Source of the DNA: Candidatus Sulfopaludibacter sp. SbA3
GTDB lineage: Bacteria; Acidobacteriota; Terriglobia; 2-12-FULL-54-10
NCBI GenBank assembly: GCA_945865705.1
Contig: CAMBEY010000039.1
Coordinates: 1 to 14,805 of the forward strand
Length of the DNA stretch: 14,805 nucleotides
Direction of reading: 5' to 3'
The first letter of the stretch is position 1. Each line of letters starts with the position of its first letter. Below, piece after piece: positions 1 through 7,110 of this stretch. Under the pieces are notes generated by a model, which saw nothing but the letters and a program-made list of their open reading frames with translations, did not search any database and was not told the origin of the DNA. The position numbers and the translations under genes were made by a program.

Positions 1-1
1 G

Positions 2-277
2 TACCAGTCAGAACACGGCGCGGCGTGGACGGCGCTTTTGTCCGAGGCGGGCGTGGACGGCACGCTGCGCAACCGTCTGCGCGGACGCTACACCACGGCG
101 CGCGTGTGGGCCAAGACCGGGAGCCTGCAAGGCGTGGCCACGCTGGCCGGATACGTGGCCAATCAGAGCAACGATTTGCTGGCGTTCACCATCTTCGCCA
201 ACCACTATAATGATGATGAGGGCAGCGTGATGACGGTTATTGACCAGATCGTCACCGCGCTTGCGCGCAGCCGCTAG
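2..277 (+). CDS. D-alanyl-D-alanine carboxypeptidase/endopeptidase, PBP4-like (peptidase S13), 3' end only
   Basis: This is the last 91 codons of a gene that enters the window from the left in frame 2. Seen: a KTGS box at bases 113-124 (context WAKTGSLQGVATLAGYV), the third conserved motif of penicillin-binding/S13 serine peptidases, followed by a strand-like stretch ending in LLAFTIFANH. In this family the KTG box sits near the C terminus and lines the active site that cleaves the D-Ala-D-Ala bond or cross-links of peptidoglycan in the periplasm. The SxxK and SxN motifs lie outside the window, so intactness cannot be judged. It stops 31 bases before ligA on the same strand, so read-through transcription is possible. 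Another KTG-bearing class (class C beta-lactamase-like) is an alternative, but the spacing and the FAN-type ending fit S13 best. Confidence 0.75.
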   Translation, partial: YQSEHGAAWTALLSEAGVDGTLRNRLRGRYTTARVWAKTGSLQGVATLAGYVANQSNDLLAFTIFANHYNDDEGSVMTVIDQIVTALARSR

Positions 278-287
278 AGACCGTCAA

Positions 288-306
288 CATTCCATTGGCA
301 TTCCAT
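288..306 (+). repeat. two copies of CATTCCAT just before ligA
   Basis: CATTCCAT occurs at 288-295 and 299-306, separated by three bases, and fills the place where a ribosome-binding site for ligA would be expected. The related ACATTCCAT recurs at 2348-2356 just after the ligA stop. This may be chance; no function is assigned. Confidence 0.4.
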
Positions 307-308
307 CC

Positions 309-2336
309 ATGACCGATTCGACCATCATCAAAAAGATTGAGAAGCTGCGCAACGAGATTCGCCGCCACGAGCATCTTTACTATGTGCTCGATGCGCCGGA
401 GATTTCCGACGCCGAGTACGACGCTCTCTACAATCAGTTGAAGCAACTTGAAGCGGAGCATCCCGAGACCATAACTTCCGACTCGCCGACGCAGCGCGTG
501 GGCGGCGCGCCGCGCGAGGATTTCGCGTCCGTGCACCACAGCGTGCCGATGCAGTCGCTCGACAATGCCTACAGCGAATTGGAGTTGCGCGACTTCGACC
601 GTAAAGTGAAGGAAGGCGCGGGGCGCGAGAACATTGAATATGTCGCCGAGCTAAAGCTCGATGGCATGAGCATGGCGGTGGTCTATGAAGGCGGTTCGCT
701 GGCGCGCGCCATCACGCGCGGGGATGGAGCCACGGGAGAAGAGGTGACGGCGAACGCACGCACGATTCGCTCCCTGCCCCTGTCGGTGCCACGCAGCGAA
801 ATGAAACAGTTGTCCTTAAGTGAGGCGTTTGAAGTGCGCGGCGAAGTGCTGCTGGGCCGCAAGGCATTCGAGAAAATCAATGCCGATCGCGAAGCTGCGG
901 GACTGCCGCGCTTCGCCAATCCTCGCAACGCGGCCGCCGGTTCCATTCGCATGTTGGAACCAAGCGTGGTGGCGGAGCGGCACCTCGATTACTTCGCGTA
1001 CCTGCTTCTCGTAGATGGTGGTGCGCCACTGGAAACGCAGTGGCAGGAACTCGAGACGCTGGCGGCGCTGGGCTTCAAGGTCAATCCGCGCCGCAAACTT
1101 TGCAGTGGCATTGACGAAGCGATCCAGTTCATCGCCGAGTGGGACACGCAGCGTGCCGGGCTGGAATACGAGATCGACGGCATCGTCATCAAAGTGAATT
1201 CGATCGCGCTGCAACGCGAGATGGGTTCCACGGCCCGCGCGCCGCGCTGGGCGACGGCGTACAAATTTCCCGCGCAACGGGCCGTTACGCGCGTGAACAA
1301 TATCGAAGTGCAGGTGGGCCGCACCGGCGCGCTCACGCCGGTGGCGATTCTGGAGCCGGTGGCGCTAGGCGGCGTAACCGTCAAGCGCGCCACATTGCAC
1401 AACGAGGATGAAATTCGGCGGCTCGACCTGCGCATCGGCGACCGCGTGGTGATCGAGCGCGGCGGCGAAGTGATCCCGAAAGTGCTGCGCGTGGATCTCG
1501 CGGCGCGCGAAGAACGCGAGCACGAGTTGCGCGAATTTGTGATGCCGGATCGCTGCCCCATCTGCGGCGGGCATGTCGTGCGCGAGGAAGGTGAAGTGGC
1601 GTGGCGCTGCGTCAGCTCAAGCTGCCCGGCAAAATTGAAAGAGGCCATCCTGCACTTCGCGGGGCGCAAGGCGATGAACATCGATGGACTCGGCGAGGCG
1701 CTGGTGGATCAACTGGTGGACGGCGCGCTGGTGAAGGATTTCGCGGACCTCTATCAGTTGACCGAAGAACAGTTGGTCGCGCTGGAGCGCATGGGAAAAA
1801 AGTCGGCGGAGAATTTGCTGACGGAGATTGACGCGAGCCGCCAGCGCGGGCTGGACCGGCTGATCTTCGCGCTGGGCATTCGCTTTGTCGGAGAGCGCAC
1901 GGCGACGCTGCTGGCGGATCATTTCGGGACTATGTCGAAATTGCAGGAGGCCTCGCAGGAAGAATTGGAGGCGGTGTTCGAGGTAGGCCCCATCGTCGCC
2001 GCCAGCATTCGTCACTTCTTCGGCGAGGAGCGCAACCGCGAGTTGATTCATCGGCTGGAGGCGATTGGACTCCGCCCCGAGCAGGAAGTAAAGAGGAAGG
2101 CCGTTGGCGCGCTGGAGGGCAAGGCGTTCGTGCTGACCGGCACGCTCGAACGGCTAACACGCGACGAGGCCAAGCAGCGCATTGAGCAGGCTGGCGGGCG
2201 CGTTACCGGCTCAGTCAGCAAGAAAACGGATTACGTGGTGGCGGGCGCGGACCCTGGATCGAAGCTCGACAAAGCGCGCGAGCTGGGCTTGACGATCATC
2301 AATGAAACTGAGCTGGAAGAACTTCTGAAAGAATAA
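309..2336 (+). CDS. ligA: NAD-dependent DNA ligase LigA
   Basis: LigA seals 3'-OH/5'-phosphate nicks in duplex DNA using NAD+, releasing NMN and AMP; it acts in replication and repair. The 675-residue length is normal for the family. Domains in order: Ia (about 1-65, with HEHLYYVLD and ISDAEYDAL, which bind the NMN half of NAD), adenylation domain with the KLDG motif and catalytic Lys116, OB fold (about 315-400), a Cys4 zinc finger (C416, C419, C434, C439), helix-hairpin-helix repeats (about 450-580), and a C-terminal BRCT domain (about 598-675, GKAFVLTGTL and TDYVVAGADPGSK). All key residues seen are present, so it should be active. A TTG start at 240 is possible, but the ATG at 309 gives the family-typical N terminus and avoids overlapping the preceding gene. 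No Shine-Dalgarno sequence is visible before it. Confidence 0.98.
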   Translation: MTDSTIIKKIEKLRNEIRRHEHLYYVLDAPEISDAEYDALYNQLKQLEAEHPETITSDSPTQRVGGAPREDFASVHHSVPMQSLDNAYSELELRDFDRKVKEGAGRENIEYVAELKLDGMSMAVVYEGGSLARAITRGDGATGEEVTANARTIRSLPLSVPRSEMKQLSLSEAFEVRGEVLLGRKAFEKINADREAAGLPRFANPRNAAAGSIRMLEPSVVAERHLDYFAYLLLVDGGAPLETQWQELETLAALGFKVNPRRKLCSGIDEAIQFIAEWDTQRAGLEYEIDGIVIKVNSIALQREMGSTARAPRWATAYKFPAQRAVTRVNNIEVQVGRTGALTPVAILEPVALGGVTVKRATLHNEDEIRRLDLRIGDRVVIERGGEVIPKVLRVDLAAREEREHELREFVMPDRCPICGGHVVREEGEVAWRCVSSSCPAKLKEAILHFAGRKAMNIDGLGEALVDQLVDGALVKDFADLYQLTEEQLVALERMGKKSAENLLTEIDASRQRGLDRLIFALGIRFVGERTATLLADHFGTMSKLQEASQEELEAVFEVGPIVAASIRHFFGEERNRELIHRLEAIGLRPEQEVKRKAVGALEGKAFVLTGTLERLTRDEAKQRIEQAGGRVTGSVSKKTDYVVAGADPGSKLDKARELGLTIINETELEELLKE

Positions 2337-2391
2337 ACAGAGCCGCAACATTCCATCGCTGCTCCGTGTCTGCATCCAACAAGCGCTGCTG

Positions 2392-2400
2392 TGCTAAACT
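2392..2400 (+). promoter_or_regulatory. possible extended -10 promoter for tRNA-Lys
   Basis: TG-C-TAAACT matches an extended -10 element (TGn plus TAAACT, against consensus TATAAT). A start near 2407 would leave a leader of about 32 bases before the tRNA at 2439. The region where a -35 box would lie (about 2372-2377) has no good match, so this rests on the -10 alone. Confidence 0.35.
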
Positions 2401-2438
2401 CTAGAGACGTTCGCACCATTATCCCTTTGGCATGCGAC

Positions 2439-2514
2439 GAGCCGGTAGCTCAGTTGGCAGAGCATCTGACTTTTAATCAGAGGGTCGCGGGTTCGAGTCC
2501 CGCCCGGCTCACCA
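2439..2514 (+). tRNA. tRNA-Lys (anticodon TTT), CCA encoded
   Basis: A full cloverleaf can be folded by hand. The acceptor stem GAGCCGG (2439-2445) pairs perfectly with CCGGCTC (2504-2510). The D stem is GCTC/GAGC (2448-2451/2460-2463). The anticodon stem is TCTGA/TCAGA (2465-2469/2477-2481) with loop CTTTTAA, placing anticodon TTT at 2472-2474. The T stem is GCGGG/CCCGC around loop TTCGAGT. The discriminator base is A2511 and CCA is encoded at 2512-2514. Anticodon UUU reads AAA and AAG lysine codons. The 76-base length is standard. It lies 102 bases after the ligA stop. No repeat of its 3' end was seen nearby, so it is not visibly used as an integration site. Confidence 0.98.
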
Positions 2515-2666
2515 TTCATCTGACGATTTGCAACGGACCACCTTCGGCAAGTTTAATCCGCCGCGTTCTGTTGTGATCCGTTGTGTTCAAAATCAGAGTA
2601 AGTTTTTGATCGTGTAGTTTCACTGCTTGTCGCACGCCTGTTGCACGAAAGCTCACGACTCCCTGC

Positions 2667-3449
2667 CTACTCGGTATAAGTCATCAGCAGGCCGGCCAGC
2701 ACGACCATCAGAATGGCGAAGAGGTTGCGCATCAGGCGCGGCTGGAACTTGCCCACGTCGGCGATGCCCTTGGCCAGCGCGATGCCGAAACCGGTGATGG
2801 CGAATCCCAGATGCTGGTGCTGGACAGCTTCCATGTCGGCGTGTGCCGTCGGCCCCAACGTCGCATGAGCGTTGGGGTCGTGATAGAGCAGCAGCAGCGC
2901 GCCCGCTCCCGCCAGCGCCGGGAAGATCGCCGACACCCACGCCGATTGCAACCGCTTGCGGATGCGCACGAACTCCACCGCGCTCAGGGCCAGCAGCAGC
3001 AGCGAGAACAGCTTGTGTTGCAACACCTGCATGTTGCTGGTGATGACGTAGCGGAGCGTCTGATTGCCCACTGGCCACGACTCCGGGTCGCTCCAGATCA
3101 GCAGGTACACGCCGGGAATAAAGAACAGCGCCGACCACAGATAGCGCATCCACGCGAGCCGTTGTGCCAGCTTCGGCTCAGCCACCGCCAGCAACCCCAC
3201 CAGCAAAACAAATATCCCCGCGAAGCGATGGTTGAACTCCGAGAACCGCTTGTCCGCGGCAAGCTCCTCGGCGCTCTTGCGCGGCTTGACCGGTGCGCCT
3301 GACGCCGCGCCCGCCATCGCCGACATGTCATGACCCAAATGCTCATGCGACGCCGCTGGAGCATCATGCTGATGATCGCCTTCCTGCGCCGCCATGCCGC
3401 TGATGCTCAGCGCCAACAAGCAACACAAAACTGCCGCCAACTTTTTCAT
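2667..3449 (-). CDS. histidine-rich multi-span membrane protein, possible metal-handling protein
   Basis: I do not recognise the family with certainty. The 260-residue product starts with a clear signal peptide (MKK, a hydrophobic stretch to about 18, then GMAAQ). A His/Met-rich segment follows (H26, H28, H35, H37, H40, M42, M45), typical of periplasmic copper-binding tails. About five or six membrane spans come next (roughly 77-92, 103-119, 146-162, 172-190, 214-228, 243-258). Further histidines sit at or near span ends: H74, H145, H190, H211, H213. This pattern recalls CopD-type or other copper-resistance membrane proteins, so metal binding or transport is an inference from composition. An upstream TTG at 3470 is in frame, but the ATG at 3449 begins the signal peptide directly; neither has a good ribosome-binding site. 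It follows lptFG by 67 bases on the same strand and may be co-transcribed. Confidence 0.8.
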   Translation of the reverse strand: MKKLAAVLCCLLALSISGMAAQEGDHQHDAPAASHEHLGHDMSAMAGAASGAPVKPRKSAEELAADKRFSEFNHRFAGIFVLLVGLLAVAEPKLAQRLAWMRYLWSALFFIPGVYLLIWSDPESWPVGNQTLRYVITSNMQVLQHKLFSLLLLALSAVEFVRIRKRLQSAWVSAIFPALAGAGALLLLYHDPNAHATLGPTAHADMEAVQHQHLGFAITGFGIALAKGIADVGKFQPRLMRNLFAILMVVLAGLLMTYTE

Positions 3450-3516
3450 GGGCCGATTGTGCCACAGCAAGTAAAGGCTAGTCGAGGCGGAATAGCATTC
3501 GATTTTTGGAGGCTAC

Positions 3517-5997
3517 CTATGTTCTGATGCGCAGGAAGAAGTACAAGCCGCCGAGGCCGAATAGCAGATTCGGCGACCAGGCGGCGGCGACGGGGGGCAA
3601 CTGGTTCAAGTTGCCCAACGCTTCGAACAGGCTGGTGGTGGCCCAGAAGGCCATGGCGATCCCGAGGCTGACGGCGATGCCGGTCAGGGCGCCGCGCTTG
3701 CCCATGGAGAAGGCGAAGGGCAAGCCGATCAGGGCCATGATCGGCACGAACAGCGGGAAGGAAAATTTGCGCTGGAGTTGCACGGCCAGCGGCACCACGT
3801 CGAAGCCGCTTTTTTGCAGGTCGTCGATGTAGCTGCGCAGCTCCGTGTAATTCATCTGCGTGGTCTGCTTGACCTCTTTCAGGAAGTACGACGGTGGCTC
3901 GCGCAGCTCGGGATAGGCGCGCATCTCGAACTGCTCGAAGTGGACTGAGGCAATCATGCCGGGCGCTTCGTCCACACCAGGCACACCTGGCGCACCAGGC
4001 GCTTCGTCCACACTAGGCGCACCGGACATGCCTGCGGACAGGCCTGCGGAGATGCCTAAAGGTGATGCCCTGAAGTCGCGCTCCCATCCGGAAGAGAATA
4101 CCCATCCCGGCCCCGATCCATCCGGCGTTTGCATATAGGTCGCGCGCTCGGCGGAGAAGCGGCGCTTCAGCTCGTAGGTTGCCGGATCGAATTCGAAGAT
4201 TGTCACGCCGCCCAGCACCTGCTCGTTCGGCTCGAAGAAATTGTAAAAGTAGATGCGCGAGCCTTCGCCGACTATCCATTGCCGGTCGGGGCGCAGATAG
4301 GTCTGCGCGGGGCGACCCTTGATGCGGTCGCGCACGGCATCCTGATGGCGGTTGGCAACGGGGACGAGGTAATACTCGAAGAAGAACAGGCCCACGCTGA
4401 GCACTGCGGCGGCGGCCAGCACCGGCGCGGCGAGTCGATAGAGGCTGATGCCGGAGGCCTTCGCCGCGGTGATTTCGTTGTTCTGGCTGAGGATTGCGAA
4501 GCTCACCAGCACGGCCACCAGCACGCCCAGCGGCGTGATGACGTAGATCAGGTGCGGCGTCAAATGCAGGAAATAATCCGCCACCATGCTGGCGGGTATT
4601 TGATGCTCAATAACGTCGCTGAGCAGATCCAGGAATAACGTAACGATCTCGATCAGCAGCACCAGCGCGGCGACGGTGATGACCAGATACAAAAGAAACG
4701 ACCGTAAAATGTAGCGATCCAGTATCAGCGGCCCCGGCATTCCATTGCGCATTCCGCCGAGGGCAGGGGACGATTCCGGTTCACCGGCATGGCGTTTTCG
4801 GGAGAGAGCTTTTGCTATCCGGCGCAGCGTATCGGGCAGCCACTCGGCAAACATCACAAGACGATCCGAGAGCGGGCTGACGCGGTCGGCGCGACTGAGC
4901 ATGTATACGCCGAGAGCGCCGAAGAAAAAGTTCGCGCCCCATACACCCGCCCAGATGGCCACCGTTCCGGCGCGCGCCAGCGAAATGCCTCCGATGAAAA
5001 GCGAATAGTAGCCGCCCACCATCAGTATGGTCAGAATGATCCCTGACGACTTGCCGCCCTTGTGCGCCGCCAGTCCCAGCGGGATGGCGATCAGCGAGAG
5101 GAAGAACGCCGCCATCGGCAGCGCGAATCGCCTGTGCAGTTCCATGAGCGGTTCCATGTCCAGTTCGGTGTGCGCCTCGACGGAATCCGCATCCGCATCC
5201 GCCACTGCCGCCTGACTCATTGCGTAGAGTTCCGCGTTGGTGCGCTGGAGATTTGCCTTCACGGCGCTGGGAGAGGGCGCGGGCAGGCGCACCGGAATGT
5301 CCGTGGACTCGAAGCTGGCAATGGAGTACTCGCCCGGCGTGGACCCCGTTTCATGCACGGTCCCCTGCGAAAGATGCAACTGCAACTGGCCGTGCTCAAC
5401 GTCATTGAACAGCACGCCGTCTTTGGCCAGCGTAATCTTGGGCCGCGCGGGATTGGTGAGATCAGCGAGGAAGATGCCTTTCCACGCGGGCTGCGGCCCG
5501 GCGATGGCATCCTGCACGTAGAGGATCAGATTCGGGAAGCGCTCTTCAAAGACGCGCGGCTTGAGTTGTGAGGCGATCTGGCGCAGGCCAATCTCGCGCT
5601 CGGCGAGGACGCGCTCGCGGCTGGCGGCGGGCGCGGCGTATGCCGAGAAAATGAGCGCCAGTCCGCTACCGAGCAGCGCGAAGGTCAGCAGAGGCGGCAG
5701 CAACATGCGAGTACTCACCCCGGCCGCGCGCAGTGCGGTGATCTCGCCGTCGGCGGACATGCGGCTCAGCCCGATCAGCGTGCCGAGTAGCACCGCCATC
5801 GGCAGCGTGAAGGCGAGCGCGGGCGGGAAGGCCAGCAGCGTCAGATAGGCTACCTGCCGCCACACAGCCGTATCGCGCAGGATGAGTTCCAGCAGGCGCG
5901 TGGTGTCCCGCAGAAACAGCACAAACGTGAACAGCACCAGCCCCAACAGGCCGTGCGAGAGTATCTCCTTGAAAATTTGCCGGTGGAGTATCCGCAA
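3517..5997 (-). CDS. fused LptF-LptG lipopolysaccharide export permease
   Basis: LptF and LptG are normally two separate inner-membrane permeases that form the LptB2FG transporter and extract LPS toward the LptC-LptA bridge. Here both are one 826-residue chain. Module 1 (1-370) has spans near 17-30, 50-78 and 100-122, a periplasmic domain (about 123-288), then spans near 292-311, 319-340 and 347-368. Module 2 (about 424-826) repeats this with spans near 431-460, 476-503, 521-547, a periplasmic domain (about 550-740), and spans 746-765, 770-795 and 808-823. Each module carries the conserved cytoplasmic loop: DGEITALRAAGVS (83-95) and NNEITAAKASGIS (507-518). The joint is a charged linker (about 371-423). 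The start is TTG at 5997; no in-frame ATG lies upstream before a stop. LptB is not in the window. I cannot say which half is F and which is G beyond order. Confidence 0.93.
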   Translation of the reverse strand: MRILHRQIFKEILSHGLLGLVLFTFVLFLRDTTRLLELILRDTAVWRQVAYLTLLAFPPALAFTLPMAVLLGTLIGLSRMSADGEITALRAAGVSTRMLLPPLLTFALLGSGLALIFSAYAAPAASRERVLAEREIGLRQIASQLKPRVFEERFPNLILYVQDAIAGPQPAWKGIFLADLTNPARPKITLAKDGVLFNDVEHGQLQLHLSQGTVHETGSTPGEYSIASFESTDIPVRLPAPSPSAVKANLQRTNAELYAMSQAAVADADADSVEAHTELDMEPLMELHRRFALPMAAFFLSLIAIPLGLAAHKGGKSSGIILTILMVGGYYSLFIGGISLARAGTVAIWAGVWGANFFFGALGVYMLSRADRVSPLSDRLVMFAEWLPDTLRRIAKALSRKRHAGEPESSPALGGMRNGMPGPLILDRYILRSFLLYLVITVAALVLLIEIVTLFLDLLSDVIEHQIPASMVADYFLHLTPHLIYVITPLGVLVAVLVSFAILSQNNEITAAKASGISLYRLAAPVLAAAAVLSVGLFFFEYYLVPVANRHQDAVRDRIKGRPAQTYLRPDRQWIVGEGSRIYFYNFFEPNEQVLGGVTIFEFDPATYELKRRFSAERATYMQTPDGSGPGWVFSSGWERDFRASPLGISAGLSAGMSGAPSVDEAPGAPGVPGVDEAPGMIASVHFEQFEMRAYPELREPPSYFLKEVKQTTQMNYTELRSYIDDLQKSGFDVVPLAVQLQRKFSFPLFVPIMALIGLPFAFSMGKRGALTGIAVSLGIAMAFWATTSLFEALGNLNQLPPVAAAWSPNLLFGLGGLYFFLRIRT
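3962..4018 (-). repeat. 36-bp-period repeat inside the second LptFG module
   Basis: A 21-base unit occurs at 3962-3982 and 3998-4018 with one mismatch and a period of 36 bases (12 codons), so the reading frame is kept. In protein it gives SVDEAPGAPG followed by GVDEAPG (residues about 659-680), inside a Gly/Ala/Pro-rich stretch (about 649-681) in the periplasmic domain of module 2. It looks like an expandable low-complexity loop rather than a folded element. Confidence 0.8.
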
Positions 5998-6064
5998 TTG
6001 GAAGCCTTTTTCCCCTACTGCGCCTCTGCTGCACCCCTGCTAGAGAAGACGCGCGCTGCAAAAA

Positions 6065-6070
6065 ATTGTA
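6065..6070 (-). promoter_or_regulatory. possible -10 box for lptFG
   Basis: On the minus strand TACAAT (one mismatch from TATAAT) lies 67 bases before the TTG start of lptFG, in the divergent gap between lptFG and the zinc-ribbon gene. No convincing -35 hexamer is seen 16-18 bases upstream, so this is tentative. Confidence 0.35.
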
Positions 6071-6131
6071 GCATAGTGGCATCAGCAAGGTCCGTCGACT
6101 GGTCCTGTGCTGATGTGATTGTGCCGTGAAC

Positions 6132-6140
6132 GGAAGGAAG
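6132..6140 (+). promoter_or_regulatory. ribosome-binding site of the zinc-ribbon gene
   Basis: GGAAGGAAG, purine-rich and Shine-Dalgarno-like, ends nine bases before the ATG at 6150. It lies downstream of the alternative GTG at 6126, which favours the ATG. Confidence 0.6.
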
Positions 6141-6149
6141 TTTCATCAA

Positions 6150-7025
6150 ATGCGTTGCCTAACTTGCGGAAACCGGATTCATGCGCAGATGAAAGAGTGC
6201 CCCAAGTGCAGCGCGATGATTCCAAATGCGGCTTCGAGTGCGCGCGGAGCGGCTGATAAAACCTTCAAGGCGCTGCAGGGTTGGAAGCCGGAGCAATCTC
6301 AAAAAAGCACGCCGACACAAAGTACAGCACCACAAAGCTCAGCACAGCAGGGCACAACACCCCCGGGCACAACACCGAAGAGCGCGGGAACCTCGCCCTT
6401 CGGCGGCGCGATGTATCCGTCCGATATCCCACAAGAAACAGGAACCGATGAAATGGCCGAAGCAGATGAGACGGCCAATGATCGGCCCGCCGCGCCGCCT
6501 GCGCCGGCATGGTCGCGCTACATTATGCCGATCATGATTTTTCTGTGGATTGGCTTCCGCATGTTCGGCCCGGAGATTCAGCGATTCATTACCGAAGGTA
6601 CATGGCCGAGTGGCGACGAAGAGAACGTTCCTGCTGCCTCCGTCGAATCCCCGTTTGAACTGGAGCAGTTCCTGCTCACCGACAGCGTGGTGGATGGAAA
6701 GCCCGGGAGCGTCAAAACTAATTTTTCGAAATCAAAAGACCGGCGGATGATCTTGTGGTCGAAGTGGCTGGCTAAGGGAGCAGCTCCCGATGCGGAGGCG
6801 CCTGTGCCCGAGCGCATCGTCGAGTTTGTATGGATACCGCCTGATGGCAAGCCGATGTCTGGAAAAACTTCCTTCACATTGTTGACTCCGCCGGAGCATG
6901 GCTTCATCGCCGTGGCCGAGATGCAACTCGGCGAATTTTCTCCCACCGGCCAATGGCGCGTGGAGCCTCGAACGAACAACCCTAACGCGCGGAACACTCC
7001 TTTCGTATTCACCGTTGGGCCTTGA
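6150..7025 (+). CDS. zinc-ribbon, single-span membrane protein of unknown function
   Basis: The 291-residue product begins with a short zinc ribbon (C3-x2-C6, C17-x2-C20). A Ser/Thr/Gln/Pro-rich linker follows (about 48-82, with GTTP repeats), then an acidic stretch (about 97-112), one membrane span (about 123-140, IMPIMIFLWIGFRMFG) and a C-terminal domain of about 140 residues with strand-like segments ending in FTVGP. The ribbon would be cytoplasmic and the C-terminal domain outside the membrane, by the usual orientation of such proteins. I do not recognise the C-terminal domain. A GTG at 6126 is in frame, but the ATG at 6150 puts the first CxxC at the usual place and has a purine-rich site before it. 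The gene is divergent from lptFG, sharing a gap of about 150 bases, and convergent with gpsA. No partner gene hints at its job. Confidence 0.85.
   Translation: MRCLTCGNRIHAQMKECPKCSAMIPNAASSARGAADKTFKALQGWKPEQSQKSTPTQSTAPQSSAQQGTTPPGTTPKSAGTSPFGGAMYPSDIPQETGTDEMAEADETANDRPAAPPAPAWSRYIMPIMIFLWIGFRMFGPEIQRFITEGTWPSGDEENVPAASVESPFELEQFLLTDSVVDGKPGSVKTNFSKSKDRRMILWSKWLAKGAAPDAEAPVPERIVEFVWIPPDGKPMSGKTSFTLLTPPEHGFIAVAEMQLGEFSPTGQWRVEPRTNNPNARNTPFVFTVGP
6350..6376 (+). repeat. 15-bp-period repeat coding for GTTP units
   Basis: GGGCACAACACC occurs at 6350-6361 and 6365-6376 in the linker of the zinc-ribbon protein. The period of 15 bases keeps the frame and gives GTTPPGTTP. It is part of a low-complexity Ser/Thr/Pro linker. 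Confidence 0.7.
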
Positions 7026-7110
7026 TGAGCCTTGTTGAGAGAACCGCGACCGTCCAGAAGCGGGTGTTCTACGTAACGAACCACCGCTCCCTGACGGTAG
7101 CGGCTCTGAT

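Noticed and set aside
989..1681. 230-codon minus-strand frame inside ligA
   Set aside because: It is Ser/Arg-rich with no domain, antisense to the conserved ligase core.
2391..2576. Plus-strand frame reading VAQLAEHLTFNQRVAGSSPARL
   Set aside because: It is a translation of the tRNA-Lys gene, a well-known false-protein pattern.
2515..2666. Attachment site or phage remnant next to the tRNA
   Set aside because: No integrase and no copy of the tRNA 3' end was seen; the stretch holds no gene or repeat beyond short GTTGTG matches.
3450..3516. Leaderless promoter (TCGACT, 18 bases, CACAAT) for the His-rich membrane protein
   Set aside because: Both boxes have weak matches and the gap is short enough for co-transcription with lptFG.
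7026..7110. Possible bidirectional terminator between the zinc-ribbon gene and gpsA
   Set aside because: The best stem (CCGCT 7084-7088 with AGCGG 7099-7103, 10-base loop) is short and lacks a T tract on either strand.
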